64,000 nucleotides of DNA from Heliocidaris erythrogramma. Lineage: Eukaryota > Echinodermata > Echinoidea > Camarodonta > Echinometridae. Position 1 is the first letter of the stretch, and each line of letters starts with the position of its first letter. The notes under the pieces were generated by a model that saw only the letters and a list, made by a program, of their open reading frames with translations, ran no database searches and was not told the DNA's origin. Below, piece after piece: positions 40,501-50,478 of this stretch. A program made the translations under genes and the position numbers. Where the stretch lies: NCBI GenBank assembly GCA_025617745.1, contig CM046853.1, forward strand, positions 7,622,873-7,686,872. The letters are read 5' to 3'.

Positions 40501-43500
40501 GGTTTAGGGTTAATGACTGCGCAAAAGTGGCTGTGTACGCGGAATTCATTTTCGCAAACACCAATGAAATGTTGCAATTTAAAAGTTGTTATTATACATC
40601 TTTTCACTAAAATCAAGATAAAATAATAATAATAATATGTCCATTTATATAGCGCAGTTACTATACAAATATACTCTACTGCGCTTAATACAAAGTATTA
40701 TATTATTACCCCGGCTTTAGCCAAGCCGCCATGTAGGCGCTAAGGCATTCAAGGAATTTCTTCCTACCGGGTACCCATTTACTTCACCTGGGTAGAGAGT
40801 GGCAAATGTAGATTAATGTCTTGCCAAAGGACTTTAGAGCCGCGGCGGGATTCGAACCGCGAACCATGTGATTCACAGTCCGGTGACATATCCACTAGAC
40901 CACGACACATCTCAGAATACCACCCCTGGGCTCCATCTTATAGTCTATAATAGAGTTATCATTGATTTGATTCACTAGCAACCTGAAATCAATGGCAACT
41001 CCTGTCTCTTAAGTACACAGTTACGATTAATTTTAAGTTGTGGTTGATTCAAATCCATCGCAACTGAGACTCTTTATAAGATGAGACTCTGATCATTTTT
41101 AGATTAAAACAACTTATTACAAAGTGTTTCAATAATGCTGCTGCGATAGATTTGAATTGATTTACAAATGATGACAAAAATAATAACCGATTTATCAAAC
41201 AGACGGGCTTTATAATTGTATCCCCGGCAGAATGCCGGAGGATACTTTGGATTCAGCAGCGTTCCGCCGCCGCCGCCGCGTCACATTCTTGTGTGCGCTC
41301 TAGCGGTCACATTTCTCAACGGATTTCTTTTAAACTTTGTATGGACGTGGACCTTGATATAATCCACACATCTTTAGTTTGGGTGATGCTGCCCTCATCG
41401 TTCCTGTCCTTTATAGGGTCAAAGGTCATATGTCTTTTGTGCGCTCTAACTTCCACATTTCTTGATGGATTTCTTTCAAATCTACTTTAATGTTTGCTGA
41501 TGCTGCCCCCAGTGTTCTGCTTTTTATAGGGTCAAATGTCATATTTTGGTTGCATGCATTCTTGAGGACACATTGGTTGACTGATATCTTTCAGATTTCG
41601 TCTGGAGGTCCATCATAGATTACTCTAGACCTCTACAATTTTTGGTGATGCTGCCCCCAGTGTTCCGTCTTTCATAGGGTCAAAGGTCATATTTTAGTGG
41701 ATATCTTGTGTGCGCTCTAGGTCACATTTCTTGACAGATTTCTTTCGAATTTTCTGTAGAGATGCATTATACTCTAATCTACACACATTGTTTTGGTGAT
41801 GCTGCTTCTAGTTTCTATGCCATCCTTTTCTTTGAGGGAGAGGAGGGGGGAGGTTCTTTGTCCCTCCTTCGAATCGCTGCCAGTGCCGGGGTATACATTC
41901 GCATTGCGCGGCAATGGACATTTCTAGTTACTTTTTGCCTCATATGTGTTTGATTCTAAATGTTAAGAAAGGTAAAATTATTTTTATAGCCAATTAGCAT
42001 TGGGAGTATCTTGCTATTCATTAACTGTAGCAGATATATTTGGGGGGCTTTATACTGAATTGATTAGTTTGTTTATGATAGCATTATGTCTTTATTAATT
42101 TTTATTTGTTTTTTTTTCAGGGCCCAGTTCTGAAGATCAACAGCAATCAACGCTATGCAACCACAGCAGTCTCATCAACTATTCTCAAACTGATTGCACA
42201 AAATATTGATATTCCACTACAGGTGAGAACAGTGTGAAAGTAATAAGCTCTGTAGACTATTCTACATGCTTTGTTCACTACATACTTCATATGGAACATA
42301 AAATGTAGTCATTTATATCAATAGGTTTTATGGATCAGTAACAGACTTAACCTACTGAAGGAAATCAGTAAATGTTCTTAGATTTACTCTTTTAACAATT
42401 TTCTGCACATTCACAATTACAGCTCCACAAAATTTGCAACCTGCATATTCTGAAAGCTATGTTAGCGTGAAAACTATGTTAGCTAACATAATCAGCATTC
42501 TGAAAAGTATGTTAAGTCCCAAACTATGGTTAACAGAGCTTTTTGGCGGGAAGATGCTGTGCACATACACATATCTTTACGCAAGCCCCATGCGCGGACT
42601 TAACATAGTAGTTAACATTGCTTTGGTATTCTGCAAACTCTTTTAACCTAAAGATAACATAGAAGTTAACATAAATCATAACATTGGTCTAGGGGTCTTT
42701 TAACTGTGATACATCAGTCTATTTATACATGAAATGCATTTTCCGATTTGGTTTCTGTGATATTTATCATAATCATTCTGCATCTATAACTTTTGAACGT
42801 GAAACAGACATTGTAAACATAAAAAAAGAAAGGAATAAAGAAGCTCTTTATGGACATTTTCGCAAGAATGTTAGTGCATATGAATTGATGATAAATAGAT
42901 AAATATGCGCCATATTTGACATACTTGTACGCACGATCATACAAGAAGCATGATTGGCTAAGAATACATTTAACAGTGATTATAATTGGAGTATTAATGA
43001 TAAATAGACATGTCAGGGGCATAACCTAAAAAAAGATAACATACCCTTAACATAATTTTCAGAATACCGATTTAGAGGTATGTTAACGGTGGTATGTTAG
43101 CTTTGGGACTTAACATAGAAGTTAACATAGTTTTCAGAATACAGCCCCTGGTTTAAAATTTTCAAACATAGATGACATAAATGTTTTAAAATGTATCTTG
43201 GTAGAAGTAAAATTTTCTAGAACTGTCTGCTGCTTAACAAAAAAATAGATGTTGCTGATTTATATTCAAAGCTCTGTAAACATGGCTCCGTTCAACATTT
43301 AGGTTAATTCCCATTATTATGATCTACAAGAATGCTTGTACAGGGGAAATGAGGTCGGCTTTAATGAGGTAACGGCTGTAACGAGAACATTATCATGGTC
43401 CCAAATTTACTTTTGTGTATTTCTATGACGGCACAAACCTTTATAGCGAGGTCGGCTATAACAAGATATTGGCTATAACGAGCTTAATCTCATGCCTCTA

Positions 43501-46500
43501 AAAGAGCTGCCAACCATTCCGTTTTTCACAGAATTATTACCACTTTTTAACCAATATTACGGCACTCCGTTTTTTCTTCATGAAATACGTTTTTTTGTTT
43601 TTTTAAGTGTTTGCGTGTGTTCTGTGTACTAGTATACGAAAATACAGTGTTGTCTATGACTTCCGGGTTTGAGCTATCGATACAATGTTACAGTCCCACC
43701 GACGAAACCGACCCCAAACTGACCGATGGTACGTACATGTACGGTATATCATTGAAATAACGCAAGTTTCGATCGCTCTTCCGTCGTGTGACTGGGTCGT
43801 GTGACTGCGAAAACATGTTTTATTCGCATGCAGCGGTACCCATGTAGCTTGCGAGCCATGCAAAACGCATGTAAGTACAGCACCGATCTCTATATGTGGG
43901 ACAATGTATTACCGCTTGCTGAACTGCGAACGGGCTTTGACACGATCGATCGTGGATTTAACGGAATTATTTCGCGAAACTGGAGAGGATTTGATCAAAA
44001 TGAGTGGAAAACGGTCACAGAAGTTTAAAGAGGAATACAAATAACGATTTCCTGTCATAAAGCCAAGCACAAAAGGCGTTGAATTAGCATTTTGCATGTG
44101 TAAGTTCTCATTATTAGATTTTCAACAAAAAAAAAGAAAACAAAAATGAAATCCAAGATCTAAAGCATTTTATCAAAACCAGTACGGTGTAGCAAGTCAT
44201 GCAATATTCCTAACACTTGTATAATTTTCCTTCTAGTTCATGTAGGCCTACATGAATATGTTTTTGAAAATTTCTATTATGTATTACTATTAGGGCCTAC
44301 CATGCCTACTTCTAATTATAGTATTACAATGTACATTTATGTGTTTGAAAAAACAACCTTGGAGTCTGTCTCTGGAGTTGGAGATGCTGATTTAATGGCC
44401 TCTAATGGCCCTCTAACGGCCCCCGGGACCCCCGGCCATATTTGTCCCTCTTTTTAGATTTCAACTGTTGGCAAGTAATGATGAAGTATGAATATGATCC
44501 AAGTAATGCGTGACTGTGAGCACACATCAAAGGGAAAAATGTGACGAGACATTTCAGCATGAGAAATTAGCATATCGCGCGAGGCTTTAAGTTTTGTTTG
44601 AAGGTATTCCTTTTTTTTGCTGTAAATTCCTTTTTTTGGCCATCATGATTCCTTTTTTTGGTTGCACAAGGTTGGCAGCTCTGCTCATGCCTCTAAAACA
44701 GAGAAAAAGATTGGTAATCATTCCCATTATAGCGAGCAAGTAAATTTCGCTGCGCCTCAAATGGACAAAAATCATTCAGCTGAAGAATCTGCACACACAC
44801 AAGCATTATAGTATAGAGATTGTGATGCGAGGTGCATCTTTTTATTTGTATCACAGCGAAGGCAGCATCTTTTTATCCGTATCACAGCGAAGAGAGCGTC
44901 TTTTTATTCATATCACAGCGCAGGGAGACCGGCCAAAGTGTGAATGAGAGTTCTTTTTCATACCATGAGTATGCGCTATGCTGACAGTACAGGCGCAGTC
45001 CCGATATTCAGTGCGGAAGTGTGATGGACTTGACTCTTAGTCGGTAATTTAGCGTCTGAAAATAATGCTTTTAAAGCATTTTCCGACATGATCCGATATT
45101 TTATTAGCTAGTTCAAGAATTAACATATTATTAATGCCTCATAGCTTTCAAATGAGTACATAAGTGGCGGCAGAACAACTACGTACATTCATTATTAGTG
45201 CATGTACTTGTCCCATATGTGCATTTTCATGTATGTTCTGATAATATAATAACGAGATAACGGCTATAACGAGGAAAATCCTCTGGTCCCGACAGCCTCG
45301 TTATATCGAGTTTCCCCTGTAATTGGAAGAAACTGATATGGTTCTCATGGACTTTATTATTCAATGTATATATCTTGTGTCTTTTTTGAAAGGAATTTGT
45401 TGTCAGAAACGACATGCCATGTGGAAGTACAATAGGTCCACTCATAGCGGCAAACCTTGGGTTGAGAACAGCAGACATTGGTTGTCCTATGCTAAGCATG
45501 CACTCATGTAGAGAGATGAGCTGTACATCTGGCATCGTCCAACTTATCCTCCTCTGCAAGGTGAGAGCTATAACTAGACAATGTTTCTTTTACATTCATA
45601 GATGAAATTAATTACTTGTCTCATTATTTTTATGCCTCCGCCCACCGAAGGTGGGTGCCGGAGGCATTATGTTTTCGGGTTGTCCGTCCGTCCGTCCGTC
45701 TGTCCGTCCGTCCGTCCGTCCGTCCCACTTCTCGTTACCGCGATATCTGAAGAATCATTTGAGGTAGGAACCTCAAACTTGGTACTAGTATGTATCCCCA
45801 TACGAAGATGAACTGATTAGATTTTGGGGTAAGGAGGTCAAAGGTCAGAGGTCACAGAGGTCACAGAGGTCAATTTACATGAAATTACATGAAATTCTTG
45901 GTTTTTAGCACCGTTACCGCGATATCTCAAGAACTATCTGAGGTGAGAACTTCAAACTTGGTACCAGTATGTATCCCCATAGAATGATGAACTGATTAGA
46001 TTTTGGGGTAAGGAGGTGAAAGGTCAGAGGTCACAGAGGTCAATTTACATGAAATTACATGAAATTCTTGGTTTTTAGCACTGTTACCGCGATATCTCAA
46101 GAACTGTTTGAGGTGAGAACTTCAAACTTGGTACCAGTATGTATCCCCATAGATAGAGGAACTGATTAGATTTTGGGGTAGGTAGGTCAAAGGTCAGAGG
46201 TCACGGAGGTCAATTTACATGAAATTACATGAAATTCTTGGTTTTTAGCACCGTTACCGCGATATTTCAAGAACTGTTTGAGGTGAGAACTTCAAACTTG
46301 GTACCAGTATGTATCCCCATAGAAAGAGGAACTGATTAGATTTTGGGATAGGTAGGTCAAAGGTCAGAGGTCACAGAGGTCAATTTACATAAAATTACAT
46401 GAAATTACTGGTTTTTAGCCTCGTTATCAAATATTTCTAGTTTTTTATCAGTTTGTAACTTGGCCCCTGTATGCATATGGGAGGGACGATGAACTGATTA

Positions 46501-47587
46501 GATTGTGGGGTCTCAAGGTCAAAGGTCGAAGGTCACAGAGGTCATTATGTACATAAAAATGGTTCGTTCTCCCAATAACTTCAGAACTGTTTGACAGATC
46601 AGCTTCCTACTTGGCCCATGTATGCATATGTGAGGGACGATGAACGGATTAGATTTTAAGGTCTCAAGGTCAAAGTTCATTATATACATGAAAATGGTTT
46701 ATGATGTATGGAGTCTAGGCCTACCTATTTTAGAAATTTCAAGGGGACAGTGGTCTATTTGCTATAATATTTCCTTGGTGTATTTGATGATTGTAAGTCA
46801 TCAATGGTAAGTTTTTTATTTGTACGGGATGGAAATGATTCAGAAATGAAATTAATTTTCTGTCTCCAGGGCTTTTAAGTGAAAAGATTTGTAATTTTGT
46901 TGGACCAATCCTTTTTAGAGTGTACATATATGCCATACATTTCCAATTTGGTGATGGCGGAGGTATAAATTCCGACCGCGCGCGGTCGAAGAATCATCTT
47001 TTTTTAATAATATTAGTAGTAGAAGCAGGAGCAGCAGCATTTACAAACTTCCTGATGGCATTCAACATTTTTCTTTCACTCTACAAGAACCCATGTTGGA
47101 GGTCATCTATAAAGTACCAGGGATGGGGCTAACCCTAAGTAACTCTCCTGTTCATTTGCTCTGATGTGTTTTGTTTTTTTTTCACCCCAAACATTTAAGT
47201 TTTTAGCCTCAAGCCTCATTTATTAAAGCATCTTTTGATTTCAACTTGGTTATTCCGCAATTTAAAAATTCACCATGGTGAGTGAATTCATTTGTGAATG
47301 CATTAATAATGAATTCCAAAGCCATGTAGAATTTGGTATTATTATTTATAAGATGCTTCAACTGTCTGCCAGGTTTCATAATCTATTTTATCACTCAGTG
47401 GCTAATGACCTGAATATACGTTGCGTGATTATGGAACCCTCAGTGGCTGTGATGGATTTGTGATTACTATTTCACCATTGACCTTTTTTATCCCCCCCCC
47501 CCCTCTCTCTCTCTCTCTCTCTGTCTTTATTCACAGGCTTTCTTTGAAGTCTTCCCATCTGTTGATGAAGATGTTATTGTAGACTGA
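28533..47587 (+). CDS. DNPEP: Aspartyl aminopeptidase, M18 family, 14 coding exons, 469 aa
   Basis: A cytosolic zinc aminopeptidase that removes N-terminal Asp or Glu from peptides; the family forms a tetrahedral dodecamer. Coding exons: 28,533-28,608 (exon opens at 28,512 after TTTTGACAG), 33,324-33,412, 33,747-33,860, 34,298-34,423, 34,706-34,830, 36,728-36,815, 37,181-37,291, 38,063-38,140, 38,526-38,609, 39,255-39,412, 40,407-40,446, 42,121-42,222, 45,393-45,560, 47,537-47,587. All introns are GT-AG and all phases agree, without internal stops; human DNPEP is about 475 aa. Key residues: H86 and D88 (GAHTDSP), D259 (SPRLDN), catalytic E296 and ligand E297 (DNEEVGS), D340 ([12 protein letters not shown]) and H434 (MHSCREM). 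Other marks are [17 protein letters not shown] and VHVERPIMR. The start follows [20 protein letters not shown], which aligns with the human N-terminus. An upstream noncoding exon is implied but not found. Introns 1, 5, 10, 11, 12 and 13 carry mobile elements; no exon is damaged. Confidence 0.96.
28633..30180. mobile_element. TATGCC...GGAGGCATTATG element fragment, split by a foldback
   Basis: The left part starts TTATGCCGTAACCCACTGAA and has GGTGCCGGAGGCATTATG and TTTTCGGGTTGTC, as in the fuller copy at 45,631. It reaches TATGAAATTCAA at 28,914. The sequence continues at 30,131 with ACTTGGTGCTAGTATGTATC, exactly where the 45.6-kb copy continues. The 1.2-kb foldback lies between. The right terminus is missing. 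Confidence 0.8.
28915..30126. mobile_element. 1.2-kb palindromic foldback element (AGGGAAATCC ends)
   Basis: Ends are AGGGAAATCCAACCTTAA and TTAAGGTTGGATTTCTCT. Long arms pair in inverse order: TACAGCTATGAAGAAAGT with ACTTTCTTCATAGCTGT, GCCCGTCGTCTGCTGCACAT with ATGTGCAGCAGACGACGGGC, and further in AACAATTGCCATTGTGTGTT with AACACACAATGTCAATTGTT. The whole element is thus close to one palindrome centred near 29,480. It shares its ends with the MITEs at 5,158 and 48,931. The flanks are TCAA/TTAA, probably a TTAA target with one change. Confidence 0.85.
30181..30506. other. Intron 1 spacer; no gene seen
   Basis: Low-GC sequence ending in an (ATA)n run at 30,486-30,506. No exon or repeat end is recognised. 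Confidence 0.5.
30777..31250. repeat. GATGAT/ATCATC array with about 60-bp higher-order unit
   Basis: Trinucleotide-based DNA in which the block CATCATGACAGTGATGATGA, TAATGATGTTGATGATAATC and ATGATGATGATCATTATAT repeats about seven times. Because GATGAT runs alternate with ATCATC runs, each unit can fold on itself. The Asp/His- and Met/Ile-rich frames are translations of the array. Confidence 0.92.
31590..31665 (-). mobile_element. tRNA-Gly-like segment, minus strand
   Basis: On the minus strand: an A-box-like TGGTCTATCATTGGTCAAAG, anticodon loop CTCCCAT (CCC, Gly) and a strong T-arm CCAGGTTCGATCCCCGG ending GTGGGTCC. The 5' acceptor half does not pair with the 3' half, so it is more likely a pseudogene or SINE head than a working tRNA. 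Confidence 0.5.
32891..33323. other. Rest of DNPEP intron 1; no gene seen
   Basis: Low-GC unique-looking sequence leading to a TTTCATTATACAG acceptor. No repeat ends recognised. Confidence 0.6.
33413..34705. other. DNPEP introns 2-4 (with exons 3 and 4 between); no repeats recognised
   Basis: Intronic DNA without recognisable mobile elements or additional exons, except the DNPEP exons at 33,747-33,860 and 34,298-34,423. The small frames on the minus strand at 34.3-34.8 kb have no support. Confidence 0.6.
35325..35384. other. 60-bp perfect hairpin in DNPEP intron 5
   Basis: GATGAGGCTTGAGTAGGAGG plus TTACTC, a loop of about 8 bases (TTGAGTAG), then GAGTAA plus CCTCCTACTCAAGCCTCATC. The 26-bp stem shows no mismatch. 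Upstream GATGAGATGAGATGAG and TTGAGTAG boxes suggest it grew from local repeats. Confidence 0.9.
35409..36588. mobile_element. 1.18-kb TIR element in DNPEP intron 5 with three internal palindromes
   Basis: The left end is TGTAATTGGGTAATTTCACC with AGGTTGGGACAC. The right end is GTGTCCCAACCT with GATGAAATGACCCAATTACA. No transposase frame is present. Three copies of a 35-39-bp palindrome (TGACGTAACATTGACAC and its complement) lie at 35,603, 36,169 and 36,369. A target duplication is not evident. Confidence 0.8.
36816..39254. other. DNPEP introns 6-9; no repeats recognised
   Basis: Apart from exons at 37,181-37,291, 38,063-38,140 and 38,526-38,609, this is low-GC intronic DNA with poly-T tracts and no recognisable insertion. 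The acceptor of the exon at 37,181 is a tandem TTAGCAG, so splicing three bases downstream (37,184) is possible. Confidence 0.6.
39667..40292. mobile_element. TA-flanked TIR element (CTGTAAAYGC) in DNPEP intron 10
   Basis: TA-CTGTAAATGCAGAAATATTCGC at the left mirrors GAAAATAACAGCGTTTACAG-TA at the right. Subterminal CGCGAA/CGCGGATT boxes are inverted too. A TA target is typical of Tc1/mariner-like movement (inference). There is no transposase. A second element is nested at 39,788-40,093, and a (GT)n run of about 28 bases follows at 40,096. Confidence 0.8.
39788..40093. mobile_element. 306-bp foldback nested in the CTGTAAA element
   Basis: Ends AGGGAGTTTTCGAATGTGTC and GACACATTCGAAAACTCACT, followed inward by GTGAACGCCATCCTAGATCC / GGATCTAGGACGGCGTTCAC and CTCCCAGC / GCTGGGAG. 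AAT flanks both sides, possibly a 3-bp target duplication as in Harbinger-type elements. Confidence 0.82.
40635..40910 (-). mobile_element. tRNA-His-like SINE in DNPEP intron 11
   Basis: The minus-strand head has TGGTCTAGTGGATATG (A box), anticodon loop CTGTGAA (GTG, His) and GGTTCGAATCCCGCC (B box) at about 40,842-40,910. A body with TTACTTCACCTGGGTAGAGA and AAGCCGCCATGTAGGCGCTA follows, with an ATATAAATGGACATATT tail and (ATT)n at 40,620-40,645. The same element recurs at 57,038-57,306. Confidence 0.85.
41218..41896. mobile_element. 0.68-kb element with GTATCCCCGGCA ends and tandem interior
   Basis: GTATCCCCGGCA at the left and TGCCGGGGTATAC at the right are inverse. Inside, a unit of about 170 bp repeats three to four times, marked by TCTTGTGTGCGCTCTA, GGTGATGCTGCC and TATAGGGTCAAAGGTCATAT. 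A (CCG)n stretch lies near 41,266. No protein is encoded. Confidence 0.7.
42445..43141. mobile_element. 0.7-kb foldback-type element (GTATTCTGAAAACTATGTTA ends)
   Basis: The left part has ATATTCTGAAAGCTATGTTA and GTATGTTAAGTCCCAAA. The right part has TTTGGGACTTAACATAG, GTTAACATAGTTTTCAGAAT and AC. ATGTTA/TAACAT boxes recur in both arms. It lies in DNPEP intron 12 and has no coding capacity. Confidence 0.75.
43341..45319. mobile_element. TA-flanked pogo/Tigger-like element in DNPEP intron 12
   Basis: The left junction is TA-CAGGGGAAATGAGGTCGGC and the right GAGTTTCCCCTG-TA. ACGGCTATAACGAG boxes lie subterminally on both sides (GGCTGTAACGAGAAC / GATAACGGCTATAACGAGG). CAGGGG termini with a TA target are known for pogo/Tigger elements. 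No transposase frame survives. A second element is nested at 43,504-44,683, and a 38-bp repeat (TCTTTTTAT...TATCACAGCGAAG, three copies) sits at 44,836-44,925. Confidence 0.8.
43504..44683. mobile_element. Nested inverted-repeat element with 15-bp target duplication
   Basis: CTCATGCCTCTAAAA occurs directly before (43,489-43,503) and directly after (44,684-44,698) the insert. The insert begins GAGCTGCCAACC and ends GGTTGGCAGCTCTG, a 12-13-bp terminal inverted repeat. Subterminal A/T-rich TTCCTTTTTTTGG boxes repeat near the right end. No recognisable protein. The combination of TIRs with a 15-bp duplication is unusual. Confidence 0.85.
45631..46967. mobile_element. TATGCCTCCGCC...GGCGGAGGTATA element with tandem interior
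   Basis: The left end, TATGCCTCCGCCCACCGAAG, includes a hairpin (CCACCGAAGGTGG, then GCCGGAGGCAT) and a (GTCC)n stretch. The right end is GGCGGAGGTATA. Four to five units of about 170 bp fill the interior, each with ACCGCGATATCTCAAGAAC, AACTTGGTACCAGTATGTAT and GAACTGATTAGATTTTGGGG. It fills most of DNPEP intron 13 and encodes no protein. Confidence 0.8.
46968..47536. other. Rest of DNPEP intron 13; no gene seen
   Basis: Low-GC DNA with a C run and a (CT)n run near 47,494-47,522 just before the TTATTCACAG acceptor. No exon-like frame. Confidence 0.55.
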
Positions 47588-48195
47588 AATCACAAGACAA
47601 CCATATATTAAAGAAAAGGAGTGCAATTATTTTTCAACAAAGCTGTAGAAAATGGGAAAAAGGAGATAATTTCCTATTAATAATTATGCTCTTCAAAGTA
47701 CTGAATTATATTTAATTTTCCACTCTTCCCTGAGCTATATAATTGAAGATTGTGAAATGTGATACAACAAGATGTTGCCTTTAATTCTTTGCTAATTCAC
47801 TGATGTGGTTTGCTATATTGCATTTGGGCAAAAATTTCATGCCCCGATTTATAATATTTCTTTAGAGCTCTTATGCACTGTATAAATACAGAATATTACA
47901 AAATATTTTATTTAAATACATGTATATTACATTTTTGTCACATCAGTCTTTTTTCACCTCAGTATCATATATATCACATATTTTTAGATTGTTATAAACC
48001 ATAACAATATTTAAAATGGCTTTACTTTTTGTGATATATTTACATGCTAGATGTTATTTGATATAACAGAAAATTGAAAGTATTGATTATGTTAACAAGT
48101 ACATCATGAATTATTTTTCATGGATACATTCCATAGAGGATTGATGTCTTGTTTATTCATCTAAGTTTCATAGTATATATACACCATGCTTGGTA
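47588..48195 (+). other. DNPEP 3' UTR and downstream low-GC sequence
   Basis: Follows the TGA. ATTAAA near 47,608 is the closest polyadenylation-like hexamer; no canonical AATAAA is seen soon after the stop, so the transcript end is uncertain. No other gene. Confidence 0.5.
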
Positions 48196-48548
48196 TATAG
48201 GGGTGGGAGTTTAGGGTATTTTTTCAATTTGGGAACCCGACGATTTTTCGGGCGGGTTCCCGGTTACCCGAAAATCATATAACACAAATTACAAGCTTAT
48301 ATTTACCCTTAAGAAGCTATTAACACTGGGAAAAACTCGAAAGCGCATCACTGCAGTGGGGCGCTACATGGATATTTACATGTAGATATTGAATGGCTGG
48401 TCGACGTTATCTACCGCCTTGTCATGTTACATACATGAGTAATCATTAAATACTTATTTTTGGGAAACGGGCATGTAATATTTTGACGCGGGACCCGATG
48501 CTCTCGGGCGGGACCCGGGTACCCGGTTTTTAGTCCCAGCACTATTGG
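48196..48548. mobile_element. 0.35-kb TIR element (TAGGGGTGGGA / TCCCAGCACTA)
   Basis: TATATAGGGGTGGGAGT and AGTCCCAGCACTATTGGTAT are imperfect inverted ends. Inside, GGGCGGGTTCCCGGTTACCC and CGGGCGGGACCCGGGTACCC also pair. No coding capacity. Confidence 0.55.
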
Positions 48549-48930
48549 TATATATTTCAATACTTTAGCTGAGCATGTGCAATTATGGTTCTGATGTGGG
48601 TACATTTACAAATGTGGTTTTCTTGAATAGAGGTAAAATTTCTTGTATACTGCCATCTATCATGAATATGGTCTCATCTGTGTTTTGCAGATCTACAAAG
48701 AGTCTGCAGAGAGCTCTTTATTTTCTCTACTTGAGAGTTATAATGTAGAACAATGAAGTAACATGCGAGGGCATTTCAGGAAGTGCAATCCTCAATTAAT
48801 TTCCCATTGTGAGCAGTGCTATATGGTGCATATAACAATGTTAATAACATACATCATAGTAATTGCAATATATTTGAAGCCTGTAGTGCCTGGTGTTACA
48901 TATTATGGAACAAATTTTCATGAGTGTTAA

Positions 48931-49435
48931 AGGGAAGTTGTTCTGACAGAAAGCAGAAAAATCAGAGAAGCAGATTGGTGAAATTTTGAACAACACCAAA
49001 CAATCACTATACGTAGGGAGTTTCAAATTGGCCGAATCGGTATTGTTACTGTGATGTAGCGGTGGACAACTTTCCTATTTGCTCCAACACACAAAATTAC
49101 AAGAATGTCAATTTTTTTTGTCAATTTTTTCAAAATGTAATGCTCAGTGCTATCTTTTCCCTTTAGAGGATCTATTACAATGTGTTAACTACAATATATT
49201 TTGAAAAAATCATAAATTAGTGATATTTCAATGTATGACAAACGGGGGAGTTGACCGGGAATACATCATAATCGATTCACCGAATTGAGATCTGCATAGA
49301 TTTAATGATGTCATTTTTCAAACATTAATAAGTTTCTTTTTCTTTGTCTGATTTCTTTCAATCTTTCATCATTCTTTTTCTCTTATTTTTCTACTTTTAC
49401 ACAAATCAATATTATTACCAAGGTTAGATTTCCCT
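48931..49435. mobile_element. Intact 505-bp TTAA-flanked MITE (AGGGAA family)
   Basis: TTAA flanks both ends (48,927-48,930 and 49,436-49,439). The order AGAGAAGCAGATTGGTGAAA, TTTCAAATTGGCCGAAT, GTGATGTAGCGGTGGACAAC, ACAAACGGGGGAGTTGAC and CAAGGTTAGATTTCCCT matches the LINE-split copy at 5,158-8,914. The left terminus is partly degraded. Its own arms pair weakly (GGTGAAATTTTGAA with TTTCAATCTTTCATC). Confidence 0.85.
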
Positions 49436-49439
49436 TTAA

Positions 49440-50478
49440 ATTATTCATTTGAAAAGAGAAAGAAAAGAGAAAGATGTTTATTGAACTCAGAGTGAGCAGA
49501 AACTTTGCCTTTTCATCCTAAACATTACAGGATTTATATGTACTTGACCGTGTGGATGAAGTTGATGGAAGCACAAAAATGAATATCAACAATTTCCAGT
49601 TTCCGGCGTTATTGTGAAATAGGTCACCCCCTCAAATCCACTCCCCATTCACCCATCACAGTAGCAGTTTATTGCATGCATTGCTATGGTGACTTCATTC
49701 CACCTCAATACACATAGCACACAAGTGTGTGGGTGTGTGTGTGTACACACTGAATGAGGGGGGACTTATTCCACGATTAGGCACAAAAAAAAAAGGCTGG
49801 GTCATTTTGAAGCTCTTTCAGCTAGGGGAAATTCCCCCCCCCCCCCCCCCCCCCCGGATCTTTTGGCCATGGAGTAATGAAAATTATCGCTAATCGATTA
49901 TTCACATATTCGTGAATTGACAATTCTGAAATACTAATGAAATCTTGCGGCACACACAAAAAAATTATCCTGGAACATAAAGTGACGTGCGTCCAGAGGG
50001 GGTGGATCCACCCCCAGCTTTTTTAGGGTTAAACCTGTTTTTCATTGATTGGTCACTTCGAATAGGGATAAAAGTATACCGGTACTGGATCCGGACATGA
50101 TAAACAATAAGCATTCCTTATTAAGGGGCTTGTTACATCCTGTTAAGTTTGCTGTGTATAACATTCTTTATTATGTGTACTAATGTGTATATTGTAAACC
50201 TAGCTATTACACATTAAATAAAAATTATCGACATGTGACATCCCGAATTTCTGGCCTAATTTCATATGTGCTGAAATGAATGGTTATTCATTCATGAGAT
50301 TTACATTTCATCAAACTATAATGTCACATATATATATTACATGTGCAAGTTACCAAGTATTCTTGCAAAATTTGAATAAAATAATGTTTATTGTCAAGAA
50401 TATTTCATTTTCTTTTGATATTCTTTTTTGTGAATATTTTTAATGTACGTGTGCATGTGTGTGTGTGTGTGTGTGTGT
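49440..50478. other. Spacer with C tract and (GT)n runs; no gene seen
   Basis: Includes (GT)n near 49,722-49,742, a run of about 22 C at 49,834-49,855 and (GT)n at 50,456-50,478 that borders the next LINE. No coding signal. Confidence 0.6.

Noticed and set aside
40500-40515. Second interstitial telomere block (TTTTAGGGTTTAGGGTTA)
   Set aside because: Only two to three imperfect repeats; expected by chance in low-GC DNA and not comparable with the six perfect repeats at 1,025.
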